A program made the position numbers and the translations under genes. From Xanthocytophaga agilis (GTDB taxonomy: Bacteria > Bacteroidota > Bacteroidia > Cytophagales > 172606-1), in assembly GCF_030068605.1 (NCBI RefSeq), contig NZ_JASJOU010000001.1, forward strand, positions 248,001-312,000: a stretch of 64,000 nt of DNA, in the 5' to 3' direction. Positions 9,638-20,500 of this stretch are shown here, piece by piece. Under the pieces are notes generated by a model. That model did no database searches and was not told where the DNA came from. It saw nothing but the letters and a program-made list of their open reading frames with translations. The first letter of the stretch is position 1, and each line of letters starts with the position of its first letter.

Positions 9638-9852
9638 AACGAGCGAGTTGGAGAAAATGTAAAAACCTGTTTCTGATGCTGCTGGAAGTTTTGTATGGCA
9701 AACACTAATGAGTAAGTAGTGTGTTGAAGATACTATTTCCGGCAGATATCAGGAACAGGTTTGAGAAAGGTTGTGTAAAAGTCAGAGAGTTAGGTAGTTC
9801 GGCTTTGCGCCTTTAGGTTTGGAATACAAAGCCGGACAGACAACTTCATTGA

Positions 9853-11313
9853 TTAATAACCCGTATTTTGTTTGATAGATGGGTTATTATTTAGTTCATA
9901 TTGCGGAATCGGGAATAGCAGATAGTGTTCATCTTCTGTTCCTCTGACAGCTTTGATAATATCCAGTGCCGTAACCTGATGCTCTACTGATGGATCTGCT
10001 TTGGTATGGGCTGCATAACGCAACAAATCAAACCAGCGTTCACCTTCAAATGCCAGTTCCAGGCGACGTTGTCTGTCTACTTCATCACGGAAGGCTTGTT
10101 TGGTTGACAGATCTGTCAATGTCAGAGCTGTCAATCCTGCTCGCGTACGAACAGCATTTAGTTTATCCAGTGCGTCCTGGCTTGGTCCACCTTGTTCATT
10201 CATTGCTTCTGCATAGATCAGATACATTTCTGCCAGACGTAGTACAGGGTAGTTATCACTGCTGCTGAAAAAGTTAGTACTTCTCCATTTGTATACAAAC
10301 CATCCATTATCATTACCAGTACCTGCACCACCGTAGATCATACTGCTGTAGCTTTTTCCTCCACTTACTACCCCATTGTACTTAAACCGATTGTCTTTGG
10401 CTGTATCTGCATATTGGACAAATTCGGCAGTAGGAATATTGTATTTAGGGAAGGAATAGGAAGCAGGAGGGGCGGGAAGGCTCAGATCCGGCAGCGTAAA
10501 ACCACCATCATCATTACCTGCATATTCAATCTCAAAGATAGATTCGGTTTTGTTATTTGGAGGCCACAGATCATTGAAATTAGAAGTTAGCGTAGTTCCA
10601 TATCTACCACTTGTAATCACTTTGTTTGCAGCCTCTGCTGCTTGTGACCATTTACGTTCTGTCAGATAAACACGAGCCTGAAGCGCATTTACTGTTGTTT
10701 TGATAGCACGTCCTCTGTCCAGGATGTCATTGCCTTGAGTAGCTGCTGTCATTTCTGCTGCTTTAGTCAGATCTGCTTCAATCTGAGCATAAATCTGCTC
10801 AGCGGTAGAGGCTGCCAACGCAGTAGATTCTCCTGATTCTACTGGTTCGGTGCGCAAAGGAACACCCCCATACAACTTAACCAGGTTAAAGTAGTTCAGG
10901 GCACGGATAAAATACGCCTCTCCCAGAATCTCTTGCTGGCGGGTTTGATCCATAGCAATGCCAGGTACATACTTCAGAATAGAGTTGGCTCTGTTGATAC
11001 CCTGAAATCCTGTCTGATAAATCCGACCTACAATTCCGGAAGTGGCATTCCAGGTTATATTGTCCAGGTAAACCACGTCTCCATTGATACTGGTGCAGTT
11101 GTCAGAAGGCATCTCGCCAATGATATTCATGGTAGAGCCGTAATAGGTATCTCCCTGAAAGGCATCGTAAGCTCCTGTGATAGCAGATTCTGCATCATCT
11201 GCATTCTTGTAGTAATTGGACGCTGTAATACTTGTCAGAGGTTCTTTATCCAGAATGCTGTTACAACCAAACATACTGGATAATAATAGTGCTGAAACGA
11301 ATATTTTTTTCAT
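9853..11313 (-). CDS. SusD/RagB-type surface glycan-binding lipoprotein
   Basis: 486 residues, with signal peptide and lipobox SMFGC (Cys17), so a lipoprotein expected on the outer face of the outer membrane. SusD-family marks include ITASNYYKNADDAESAITGAYDAF near the N-terminus, the TPR-like helices EILGEAYFIRALNYFNLVKLYGGVPL, and the C-terminal run RDEVDRQRRLELAFEGERWFDLLRY followed by LLFPIPQYELNNNP. SusD proteins form a lid on the SusC barrel and capture oligosaccharide. It starts 32 bp after the SusC gene stop, as expected for the tightly coupled pair, and is followed by the GH30 gene. Confidence 0.96.
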   Translation of the reverse strand: MKKIFVSALLLSSMFGCNSILDKEPLTSITASNYYKNADDAESAITGAYDAFQGDTYYGSTMNIIGEMPSDNCTSINGDVVYLDNITWNATSGIVGRIYQTGFQGINRANSILKYVPGIAMDQTRQQEILGEAYFIRALNYFNLVKLYGGVPLRTEPVESGESTALAASTAEQIYAQIEADLTKAAEMTAATQGNDILDRGRAIKTTVNALQARVYLTERKWSQAAEAANKVITSGRYGTTLTSNFNDLWPPNNKTESIFEIEYAGNDDGGFTLPDLSLPAPPASYSFPKYNIPTAEFVQYADTAKDNRFKYNGVVSGGKSYSSMIYGGAGTGNDNGWFVYKWRSTNFFSSSDNYPVLRLAEMYLIYAEAMNEQGGPSQDALDKLNAVRTRAGLTALTLTDLSTKQAFRDEVDRQRRLELAFEGERWFDLLRYAAHTKADPSVEHQVTALDIIKAVRGTEDEHYLLFPIPQYELNNNPSIKQNTGY

Positions 11314-11345
11314 ATAGATAACAAATCTTTGAATCTTTGGTAATG

Positions 11346-14300
11346 TTAGAACTGAAGGTTAAGTCCTATAGTATAGGTACGTGCCTGTGGATAAACTCCA
11401 AAGTCTCTGCCGAAGCTGGTAGAGGAGAATGGATCTGCACTTACTTCCGGATCATAGCCTCTGTATTTCGTAAAGGTCAACAGATTCAACCCTGTCACAT
11501 AAACACGTAGATTGCTGATCTTGGCTTTTGATAACAGACTAGCTGGTAAAGTATATCCCAGTGTCAGGTTTTTCAGACGTACATAGGTACCATCTTCTAC
11601 AAAACGATTGGAGAAACGATTGTTATTGTTAGGATCGCCATATACTACACGTGGCATATTGGTCTCTGTATTAGTTGGAGTCCAGCGATTTAATACATCC
11701 GGAGAACCATTGGTGGCAGAACTCATCATAGTTTCCAGCGCCTGGCGTGTGGCATTGTAAATATCGTTTCCGAAGCTTCCTTGGAACAAGAAGCTCAGAT
11801 CAATTCCTTTATAAGCGAAGGTATTGGTGATACCCCCAAAGAATTTAGGGTTAGGATTGCCTAATACAACACGATCATCTCCATTGATCTGCTTATCTCC
11901 ATTGATATCTGCAAACTGGATATCACCTGGTTTTGCACCTGGTTGTGTCGCTGCATTATCAATGTCATTCTGATTCTGGAATATACCCACCATCTTATAT
12001 CCATAGAATGAACCGAGAGGTAAATCTTTTTTAGTGATAGAGTAGTTATTAATGATTACTTTATCTATAACTTTTCCTGTTTCATCTGTCAAGGTACCAA
12101 GATCGATTACAGTATTCTTATTGGTGCTGATATTGAATTGAGTAGTCCAGGTAAATCCATTATCCATGCGAATATTGGTGCTGGTTATACCAAGTTCAAA
12201 ACCTTTGTTTTCTATAGTTCCCAGGTTTTGAGCTACTTGTCCTTGCTGAGATCCTGTGCTATAAGCAAGTGGAACCTGAGTCAACAGATCGTTGGTACGT
12301 TTTAAATACACATCAGCGGTTACTGTAATTCTATTGTCAAGCAATCCTATATCCAAACCTGCATCATACTGATTGGTGGTTTCCCATTTCAGTTTATCAT
12401 TGCCAATTACGTTTGGTACAATACCCCCATCAATACCATTGCCACCCTGATAGTTATAGCCTGCGCTGTAGGTACTGAAACGGTCATATACGCCAATATT
12501 CTGATTACCATTGGCACCATAACTCAAGCGAAGTTTCAGATCAGACAATGCTTTGGATTTTGGAAAGAATGCTTCGCTGGAAATACGCCATCCCAATGAC
12601 AAGGCAGGGAAATAGCCAAAACGATTGGATTTGTTGAAACGGCTTGATCCATCAGCACGTATACTGGCAGTAGCATAATAACGATCTCCATAGGCATAGG
12701 TACCACGTACAAAATAACTGACTAATCCCCATTGATCTTGGTAGCTATATGGTTTATAGTATTTAGTAGCAGCTGAAAGATATGGAACAGCATCAGAAGG
12801 ATAGCCATAGACAGATGCACCTGAAGTAAAGCGGTTAGATGCCTGAGCAGAATAACCTCCCAGAATAGTTAGATTTTGATTGTCTCCTATTTTGGGTTTA
12901 TAAGTTAATGTGTTTTCCCATAACCATATCAATTCCTCATTTCTTCCGGTTTGCCCACTTCCTCTATCACTGGAGGCTGAATTTTGAGTACCTGCGTATT
13001 CTCTTGAGATAAACTGATTTTCATTTTGGGTACGGAAGTCAATTCCCCCATTGGTACGGAATGTCAGATTGTCCAGTATATCAAACTCACCGTATAGGTT
13101 GCCAATAGCCTGATAAATCAACGCCTGGTTATGTGTTTCGTTCAGGTTACTGTATGGATTGTCACTAAACGTAAACGTGTTTTGTCCATAGCTGCCATCA
13201 CTCTTATATACAGGCATAGTTGGAATCTGAGTCAATGCACCCATGATTACACCTGAGTTTCCTAGGCCTAACTCACTACGTACACTTCGGTTATTGTCTG
13301 TCCGACTGATGTTCAGACTACTTCCTGCTCTGAATCGTTTGGTAATTTCCTGATCCAGATTCAGTTTAAACGAGATTCTTTTGAACCCTGAGTTTTTGAT
13401 GATACCATCCTGATCAAAATATGCCCCAGATAAATAGTATTTGGTTTTATCGCCACCTCCCTGTACACTTAGCTGATAGCTTTTGATAGGAGCAGTACGA
13501 TAAAGAAGATCCTGCCAGTTGGTATTGGTTCTAACTGTATCTGGTTGTCCAAAAGCTTTATCTCTACCTGCATTTACTAACGCCTCATCATAAAGTGTAG
13601 CAAACTGCTGACCATTTAGTACATCTAGTTTCTTTCTCAACTCCTGCTGACTGAAATAGGTATTAAACGTAACCTGAGGCTTACCTGCCTTACCCCGTTT
13701 GGTTGTAATAACAACTACCCCATTGGCAGCACGCGAACCATAGATAGCAGCAGACGCTCCATCTTTCAGTACGTCAATCGATTCAATATCGTTGGGGTTT
13801 AAGGTGTTCAATGGGTTAGGTCTCTGATTTCCAATACCTACTTCTGAATCGTAGCTAGGCAATACAGGCACCCCATCAATCACATACAAGGGCGAATTGG
13901 TAAGACTGATTGAGTTATTACCACGAATACGGATGTTGATACCAGAACCCGGAGCACCTGTCGGGGCTGTTACCTGTACCCCGGCAGCCTGACCCTGTAA
14001 AGCCTGATCAAAACCAGCTACAGTTTGTTTGCTTAGTTCTTTGGAATTTACTGTTGCTACAGAAGTACTCAGTTCAGGTTTTTTCTGGGTACCATATCCC
14101 ACTACAACTACTTCATTCAATGACTTGATATCAGGCACCATCTGAAAATCAATGGTCGACCTTGCACCTACAGTTACTTCTTCAGTAGTATAGCCAATTG
14201 CAGAGAATACCAGTATGGCTTGTTCATCCGGAACATTGATGCTATAATTTCCCTGAACGTCAGTGGCTACACCTAGGTTTGTTCCTTTGATCACCACACT

Positions 14301-14810
14301 TACACCCGGAAGACCTTCGCCTTTTTCATCTGTGATTTTTCCTTTTACTGGAAAAGCAGCTACTTGTCCCACTTTATTCATGGATGTGAATGTCATGGAA
14401 TTGCCAGATGAATTGTTCATGGGAATATTGGGAGATTGCATCGGTTCCAGTGAAAGTTTGGTAGACTTGTGCTCGGATACAATCACATAGGTATTCTTCT
14501 TTAGTTTCTTCAATTGCAGACCTGATGCTTTCAGCAGATTTTGCAGATTTTTCTCTGCCGACAAACTCATATCTATCCGCTTGCTATCGATGCGTTTGTT
14601 TTCTACAATGTCTTCTTCAAAAAGTATATCTACATGGTAATGCTCTTTTATTTCAAGGATCGCATCACGCAGTAACAGCGTTTTTGGATCGTTTTGCTGA
14701 CTCCTTTGGAGGTTATAGGCTAATGTCTGAGAGTAAGACGTTGCTGGATAAGCACTTAGCCAGCATGTCAACCCAATTGTCGACAGAAGCAAGGATACTT
14801 TATGATTCAT
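11346..14810 (-). CDS. SusC/RagA TonB-dependent receptor with N-terminal STN signalling domain
   Basis: 1154 residues. After the signal peptide comes an STN domain (residues about 40-112, HYHVDILFEEDIV onward), which marks transducer-type receptors that signal to a FecR anti-sigma factor. A carboxypeptidase-regulatory-like beta-sandwich follows (about 150-225, GEGLPGVSVVIKGTNLG), then a full plug domain (Leu231 in LNEVVVVGYGTQ to about 371, ending YGSRAANGVVVITTKRG), then a SusC barrel to a C-terminal aromatic-rich strand ending LNLQF. It imports large oligosaccharides with SusD using TonB energy. The preceding fecR and sigma genes fit the STN domain: substrate binding should release the sigma factor and induce the locus. 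Confidence 0.97.
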   Translation of the reverse strand: MNHKVSLLLSTIGLTCWLSAYPATSYSQTLAYNLQRSQQNDPKTLLLRDAILEIKEHYHVDILFEEDIVENKRIDSKRIDMSLSAEKNLQNLLKASGLQLKKLKKNTYVIVSEHKSTKLSLEPMQSPNIPMNNSSGNSMTFTSMNKVGQVAAFPVKGKITDEKGEGLPGVSVVIKGTNLGVATDVQGNYSINVPDEQAILVFSAIGYTTEEVTVGARSTIDFQMVPDIKSLNEVVVVGYGTQKKPELSTSVATVNSKELSKQTVAGFDQALQGQAAGVQVTAPTGAPGSGINIRIRGNNSISLTNSPLYVIDGVPVLPSYDSEVGIGNQRPNPLNTLNPNDIESIDVLKDGASAAIYGSRAANGVVVITTKRGKAGKPQVTFNTYFSQQELRKKLDVLNGQQFATLYDEALVNAGRDKAFGQPDTVRTNTNWQDLLYRTAPIKSYQLSVQGGGDKTKYYLSGAYFDQDGIIKNSGFKRISFKLNLDQEITKRFRAGSSLNISRTDNNRSVRSELGLGNSGVIMGALTQIPTMPVYKSDGSYGQNTFTFSDNPYSNLNETHNQALIYQAIGNLYGEFDILDNLTFRTNGGIDFRTQNENQFISREYAGTQNSASSDRGSGQTGRNEELIWLWENTLTYKPKIGDNQNLTILGGYSAQASNRFTSGASVYGYPSDAVPYLSAATKYYKPYSYQDQWGLVSYFVRGTYAYGDRYYATASIRADGSSRFNKSNRFGYFPALSLGWRISSEAFFPKSKALSDLKLRLSYGANGNQNIGVYDRFSTYSAGYNYQGGNGIDGGIVPNVIGNDKLKWETTNQYDAGLDIGLLDNRITVTADVYLKRTNDLLTQVPLAYSTGSQQGQVAQNLGTIENKGFELGITSTNIRMDNGFTWTTQFNISTNKNTVIDLGTLTDETGKVIDKVIINNYSITKKDLPLGSFYGYKMVGIFQNQNDIDNAATQPGAKPGDIQFADINGDKQINGDDRVVLGNPNPKFFGGITNTFAYKGIDLSFLFQGSFGNDIYNATRQALETMMSSATNGSPDVLNRWTPTNTETNMPRVVYGDPNNNNRFSNRFVEDGTYVRLKNLTLGYTLPASLLSKAKISNLRVYVTGLNLLTFTKYRGYDPEVSADPFSSTSFGRDFGVYPQARTYTIGLNLQF

Positions 14811-14967
14811 GTTAATTTAAGGGTTTAGAAAAGTGATAACAGGATTTTTAATTTGTGTTTTGTGATGTTCAATCGGTGAATAGTACAATTTTTTGCTGCG
14901 TAGCCGAAATGGGCTAAAACAGTTTGATCGTTTGAGTTAAAAAGGATTACAGATTATAGAATACGTG

Positions 14968-15969
14968 TTATTGAGGCGATAGTAAAAAGGTGTTTTTTTG
15001 AACTTGTACATTCAGATCCATGGCTTGAGAAACTACATACAGAAGTTCCTGAGCACTTTCGGCCTGAAAGGTTCCTGTGATTTTACGTGAAGCAAGTGTT
15101 GAATCTGTTATCTGTACCGAGACTCCGAAATTTTCGGATAATAACTGAACGAGTTCTTCTACTGAGGTTCGGTTAAAGACAAACCGATGATCTTTCCAGG
15201 AAGTATATTGCTGTACTTCCTGTTTCTGTTGTAGTCTGAATGATCCTTTGGGATCTACCGTTACCACATCTCCCGGATGGATAACTACAGGTTTATGAAT
15301 GGTTGCAGTACGTAACTGAACCTTCCCTTTATTTAAAATTACTTTTGAACCACGTTGACGACTGAAGACAACGAATTCTGTACCCAGTACTTCTACTTCC
15401 AGATTATCGGGTGTTTTTACAATAAAGCGTTTGTGATCTGGTGTATGTGTTACTGAAAATTCGGCTTCTCCTTTTAGCAAAACTTCTCGGTTGTCTTTTC
15501 CAAAGAAGAAACGGGAATGTTGTAACTGTGAGTTTGCATTAAGGGTCACAATGGTACCATCTTCCAGCTCTACTTTTTTAATCTGACCGTAAGATGTCTG
15601 ATAGGTTTTGTTCAGAATAGCCTCTCTCTGCCAGAATATTCCTATTCCTAATAGTGCAACTACAGAGGCAGCTACCCACCAGGATGTGCGCTTACGGGAA
15701 TAGGAAACAAATGGCGATTGAATGGAATTATAGTTTGTTGAAATAGTTTCTGTATCTGGATTGGAAGCGCGTGTAACTAGTTTTTCGAAAGCTGAATTGG
15801 TATCTGGTATAAACTGCGGATGTTTTTCTTCCCACTCTTCCAGCCAATCATAGTATTGCTCCCGATTCCGCTCATCTTGCAGCCATTCCTCTATTAACTT
15901 GCGTTGTAAAGGATTGGCATTACCTGACAGGAACATAAATATGATATCTTTAGTCAATTCTGTTTTCAT
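14968..15969 (-). CDS. FecR-family anti-sigma factor
   Basis: 333 residues. The cytoplasmic N-terminus (about 1-90) has the sigma-binding pattern common in Bacteroidota (FLSGNANPLQRKLIEEWL, then YDWLEEWEE). One transmembrane helix lies around residues 95-113 (WWVAASVVALLGIGIFW). The periplasmic FecR domain follows (VELEDGTIVTLNANSQL, EVLLKGEAEFSV, VEVLGTEFVVF), with a C-terminal DUF4974/STN-like domain (VEELVQLLSENFGV, KITGTFQA). It relays occupancy of the SusC receptor to the ECF sigma factor. It lies 66 bp after the sigma gene and 157 bp before susC. Confidence 0.96.
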   Translation of the reverse strand: MKTELTKDIIFMFLSGNANPLQRKLIEEWLQDERNREQYYDWLEEWEEKHPQFIPDTNSAFEKLVTRASNPDTETISTNYNSIQSPFVSYSRKRTSWWVAASVVALLGIGIFWQREAILNKTYQTSYGQIKKVELEDGTIVTLNANSQLQHSRFFFGKDNREVLLKGEAEFSVTHTPDHKRFIVKTPDNLEVEVLGTEFVVFSRQRGSKVILNKGKVQLRTATIHKPVVIHPGDVVTVDPKGSFRLQQKQEVQQYTSWKDHRFVFNRTSVEELVQLLSENFGVSVQITDSTLASRKITGTFQAESAQELLYVVSQAMDLNVQVQKNTFLLSPQ

Positions 15970-16008
15970 GAATGTAGGCTTTGCTGAATAGAGTATAATA
16001 GCAGGGGG

Positions 16009-16018
16009 ACACCCTAAT
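16009..16018 (-). promoter_or_regulatory. Shared TTAGGGTRT motif between sigma and fecR genes
   Basis: Minus-strand ATTAGGGTGT, about 40 bases before the fecR start; it matches 16757-16766 with one difference. See that entry for the comparison. Confidence 0.35.
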
Positions 16019-16035
16019 CAAAAAGAAAGATTTTT

Positions 16036-16689
16036 TTAAAAGAACAGGGCAGAAGCGATCAGGATGGACGCAATGAACCATTCTTTTTTCAAAGCAGCCT
16101 TTATAATTTTTAGTGCTTTGGTAATATGTGCTTCCACTGTTTTCTGTGAAAGATTAATTTCGGCTGCTATTTCTGCATACTTTTTGCCTTCAAAGCGGCT
16201 TAACAGGAATACCTTCTGGATCTGTGGAGGAAGTTCTTTAATGATTTTATCCAGTTTCAGATACAATTCATCGTATTGAAGCATCTGGTCTGCCGTAGGC
16301 ATGGATGACGTGAGCAGCAGATCATCGGTAATTTCGTCCGGCGATTTACCAAGTTCTGCACGTAGGTAGGCAAATGCTCTATACCGCACTACTGTAAAGA
16401 GGTAGGCTTTGTAGGATGTTTTAACATGAAGATACTGCTCTTTGGTCCAGAACTGAAGAAACACTTCAGTTACGAGATCCTCAGCAATCTGTTTGGAATA
16501 AACAAACCGGATGGCATGGCTGCACAAAGGTTTGTAATACTTCTTAAAAAGCAATTCTATCCCTTCTGAGACATTTTCTTCCAGTGTTTTGCGAATAAAA
16601 AATTCTTTATCAACTGGAGTACTGGTAGAATTTTCGTCAGATTGAAAAGAAAATAAGGATTGTGAACTTTGATTTTCGGGCAACGCCAT
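16036..16689 (-). CDS. ECF-type RNA polymerase sigma factor (FecI-like)
   Basis: 217 residues. Region 2 is at about residues 35-110 (LLFKKYYKPLCSHAIRFV, AEDLVTEVFLQFW, with RYRAFAYLR). Region 4 is at about 145-205 (IKELPPQIQKVFLLSRFEG, then helix-turn-helix YAEIAAEINLSQKTVEAHI). There is no region 1.1 or 3, which defines ECF sigma factors. It is the first gene of the sigma-fecR-susC-susD-GH30 run and should direct polymerase to that locus when FecR is released. The C-terminus ends in a short hydrophobic run (WFIASILIASALFF), unusual for a soluble sigma factor. Confidence 0.95.
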   Translation of the reverse strand: MALPENQSSQSLFSFQSDENSTSTPVDKEFFIRKTLEENVSEGIELLFKKYYKPLCSHAIRFVYSKQIAEDLVTEVFLQFWTKEQYLHVKTSYKAYLFTVVRYRAFAYLRAELGKSPDEITDDLLLTSSMPTADQMLQYDELYLKLDKIIKELPPQIQKVFLLSRFEGKKYAEIAAEINLSQKTVEAHITKALKIIKAALKKEWFIASILIASALFF

Positions 16690-16756
16690 ACCTGCGACTC
16701 AATAATAAAAACAAATCAAAAACTCTTCTTGCCTATAAGAGTTAAAACCCCAGTGC

Positions 16757-16766
16757 ATACCCTAAT
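16757..16766 (-). promoter_or_regulatory. Shared TTAGGGTRT motif upstream of sigma gene
   Basis: Read on the minus strand this is ATTAGGGTAT, about 70 bases before the sigma start. A closely matching stretch, ATTAGGGTGT at 16009-16018, occurs between the sigma and fecR genes, and similarity continues weakly for about 25 bases after both. A repeated site before both regulator genes could be an auto-regulatory promoter element. This is inference from two copies only. Confidence 0.35.
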
Positions 16767-17234
16767 AAGAATTTCATTTTTTTTATAATTTTTTGCAAAA
16801 CCTCTAGGGAGCAGTGTTTTCCTCTACTCAATACTGTTTTCCAAAGTATACCCGAATGCGTAAATTTTCTGTAAGAGTAGAACATGAGGCATTGTATAAA
16901 AGTGCCATCTTAGCAGATGTAATGAGCGTAGGAATTGCCCGGTTTTGTTTATAGAAAGGGTAAAAGGTTGATTTATTGTGTGTTGTAAGTATTTTATGAA
17001 TAGTGTTTTTTCTGTGTTATCTACTAAGTAGCATTGCCTAGGTGTAAAATATCTTTTCACTAGTGAGTGAATTTCCTATTTTGCATAACTAGTAAAAATA
17101 CAAACAGCAGCTACCCCAACTTTAAGGTAAGAGTTTGTTTTTGCTTTGCTGAGTCGCGACTTGCCTGCCACACATCAGTGCGGGCGTGAGCGGAACACAT
17201 GTGACAAATAGAGCCAATGTTAGTTCCTAAGAGA

Positions 17235-17535
17235 AAATAGCTGCTACAAAGAGAGTTGTGATCCCCTTAATCGCGGATGGTTATGTAGGTGTGTAGGGAT
17301 AAAAATTCCGCGGGCCTAGCGTTGGCCTTGTGGGGCGAAGCTTTGGAATTTTTTGTCCTTTTTGGGTTACTTTTTTGGACAAGCAAAAAAGTAACAGGCC
17401 GCAAGTAGACTCATGTAAGGGACAATAAAGAAACTAAGGGAGGAATCTCTCTCAAAAAGTTACCCAAGCCTACATTTTTCAAAAGTATAGACTTGGGTTG
17501 TACTCTCTTCAAAATTCAGATCATCTATGTAGTGT
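17235..17535 (+). repeat. Intergenic structured repeat, copy 3 (diverged)
   Basis: Third copy of the 2424-2736 element, in the same orientation as copy 1 and more diverged. Both hairpins survive with changed sequence: 17301-17309/17345-17353 (AAAAATTCC with GGAATTTTT, where copy 1 has TTTTCTCCG with CGGAGAAAA) and 17366-17376/17385-17395 (GTTACTTTTTT with AAAAAAGTAAC, where copy 1 has C/G at the base). The right terminal repeat is recognisable but degraded and the left one is not clear, so the boundaries are approximate. The rest of the 16690-17589 gap shows no convincing gene. Confidence 0.75.
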
Positions 17536-17589
17536 ATCTAGGATACAATCAAAAGTCAGGTTTAACGCTTGATGCGTATCACCAGTGCT

Positions 17590-20500
17590 TTATTTCAAAA
17601 TCTCAATTTTCTCTCCACCTTCCCAGTCTTTAAACTCATTGGTATAGTAGAGATAGGCTGTACTAGCAGGTGCTGTAAAGGTGCCAGGTACTTCAGCTTT
17701 CAGATCAAGCTGAATCTGAAGCCAGTCTTTAGGGGCTACTTTGCGATAGTAAAACACTACATAATTTTTGCGCACCTCATAGAAGTCTACTATCTTCTTT
17801 TCCTGTAGTTCCTTTAACTGCCAGGGTTGTGGACTCAATCCGGATGGGATGCCCACCAGAGCCACTGTCATAGGGAGTGTTTCACTGGTTTTGTTTTTTA
17901 CCCATGTAGTCATTCGTACCGTTTGTCCGGTTTGAATGACTGTGTGTGAAAGCTGGGTTTCTACATCTACCTTACACTCAGGTGCACTATTTGGAGTTTG
18001 GGATGCCCAGGATACGTTCATAGAATAGGGAAGGGCCGTTTTTGTGTTTTCAAATACAACCCGGAAAGGTTGTTTACCTTCTTTCATAAACCGTTCTATA
18101 CCTGTAATCGTAATATCTTCCCGTGCATCCTTTTCATACGACTGAGAGCCAATCAACTCTTCCCCCATATATACCAGCAGATTACCTCCCTCTGATGTGT
18201 GTCGTACAAATTTGGCATATTCAGTCAGCGATTTCAGTGCCAGAATAGTAGCCTGAGTAGATCCAAAGCCTCCATACTTTCTGGATTTTACAATTTTATT
18301 GACAAGCTTCTGTATCTGAGTTTCATCAGGAGTTGTTGTCTTTAGTAGGGCTTGCAACAAAAGAGAAGCTGTTTCTATTTGTAGAGATTGTCCATACGAA
18401 GAGGTCATAGATGTAGCCATTTTTGCCTTTTCAAGTCCTTGTTCGTTTATCTGGCGAATACATTCAGTTATGAGTTTTTCTCCTTTCTCTGTGTCTTTCA
18501 GATTGAAAGCTGCATTGGCTAAAAGTGCCATCTGGTAGAGATCCTGGTTTTTGAGGGCTATCTGATAACTGTTCTCATACTCTGGTCTGATTTCCTGGAT
18601 TCCGGCTTCTGTCAGGGCATAGACAATATAGGCATTCATGGCCTGATCGCTGCCATTGATATAGTGCATATGCCGGGAATCTAATTTAAAAGCTCCCAAA
18701 CCATTCCGTCGACTAAGTATCCACTGTTTGGTTCGTCTGAGCATTTGCTCATCTACCCCGTCATACACTTTCTTCATTTCTGTAAACTCTGCCAAACCAA
18801 AAGCGGTTAGTGCTTCATGGGGTGGGGTACCTCCAAACCACTCAAAACCATCTTCTTTGGTTTCAAATCCTATCAGGCGTTTGTATCCTTTGTCAATATA
18901 GTCCAGTGCCTGTTTCTCTAGCTTGGGATTAGACAGGCCCGATTCCCGTAAATATTGTAATACCAATACATTGGGATAGGTAGAGGAAGATGTCTGTTCA
19001 AAACATCCATAGGGTTCTCTCAATACTGATTCAATGCCATTTAGTAATTCACTCAATAGATTAGGATAAGCTTTTAACTCTGCTTTTATAGAGCCTTTGA
19101 CAGGTTCATTGATCGTGAACGAAAACTGTGCCTCTTTTTCTTTGCCAGAGTAGGCCATTTCTGTTGGAAAGCCCTTCGGTTGTACATCTATCTCCTGTGA
19201 AACCGTCTCCTGCATGCCATCGCCCTGGAAGATAAGTGTCAATGTGCCTTTACCTGCTACGGCTTGCACTTCGGCATGTAAATACAAGGTTTTGGCTTCT
19301 CCTGGTAGACTATACACCGACCCATTGAAAGCGGTGATTTTTAGTTGAGGAGGTGTTTTTATGGTAAGTTCACCATGAATGGCCTGACTGGTAGTATTCT
19401 TCAGGGAGATAGGAATTTCCAGTCTGTCTTCGAAAGTAAGATAGGGAGGGATTTTTGCTTCGATGCTGAAAGGTAACTGGGTTGCATAGGTTAGTTCGGC
19501 ACGACCTGCTAGTCCGCTGGTACTCATACCTTCAGTAATAATTCGGAAGGCAGTGACCTGATCTGAATTATAAAAGCTTACATGGGCAGTACCTGTTTTT
19601 GCATCTGTCTGTATTTCAGGGTTCCAGTAAATGGTACTACGAAAGTCTGTACGTTCAGCCACTGCTTTCTTCGGATCGTAGACCGGTATATAGAATTCTC
19701 GAGCTACAGAGAATTTTCGTTCGGCAATATATACCTGAGAAATCGGAAGCTTGTTGCGGGGGATAGATCGTTTGTAATAGGCGTCCTTTTTAGTGGTAAT
19801 AACAATAACGCCATTGCTCCCACGTGAGCCGTATAAGGCGGTTGCTTCTCCTGATTTCAGTACAGTGATGCTGGCTATATCAGTTGGAGAAATAAATTCA
19901 GGTGTAGTAACGAGTGTTCCATCTACAACATACAGAGGGTCACGGTTGGCTATGCTACTAACACCACGTATTTGAACACCTGATACAGACCCTGGTGCTC
20001 CATCTGACTGCGTTATTTGCACGCCTGATATTCGACCCTGTAAGGTCTGTGATAGTTCTGTAGATGGGAAAATATTCAGTTCACTGGATTGTACAACTGA
20101 TACAGAGGTAGTTAAGTCCTGTTTTCTTTGTGTGGCATACCCCACCACCACGACTTCATTGAGAGCCTGAACATCAGCAGACAAACTAATATCTCCTAAC
20201 GAGAATGGCGAATCTTCCATTACATCAGTAGATTTTGATTGAGCCTTTGGTGAAGGATTGGGTTTACTGACTTGTACCCTTTTTGGAGTGGCAACAACCT
20301 TTTCCTTTATCGCTTCATTTTGCCATTTGAAATCCTGGTTAGCCGCTACAGGACCTGGATTACTTGTCGGTTCCTGATCGAGTTTAATGTATAGATATTG
20401 AGGGAAAATACCTGGTGCTTGGGCAAATAGCTGTATGGCTACTTTAGGATTGATTGCCTGAAACAGGAATCGTCCGTTAGAGCTGGTTTTAAGTTGAGCA

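Noticed and set aside
16824-17060. 78-codon minus-strand open frame between the sigma gene and the repeat
   Set aside because: No family pattern, no signal peptide and unusual composition; nothing supports it as a gene.
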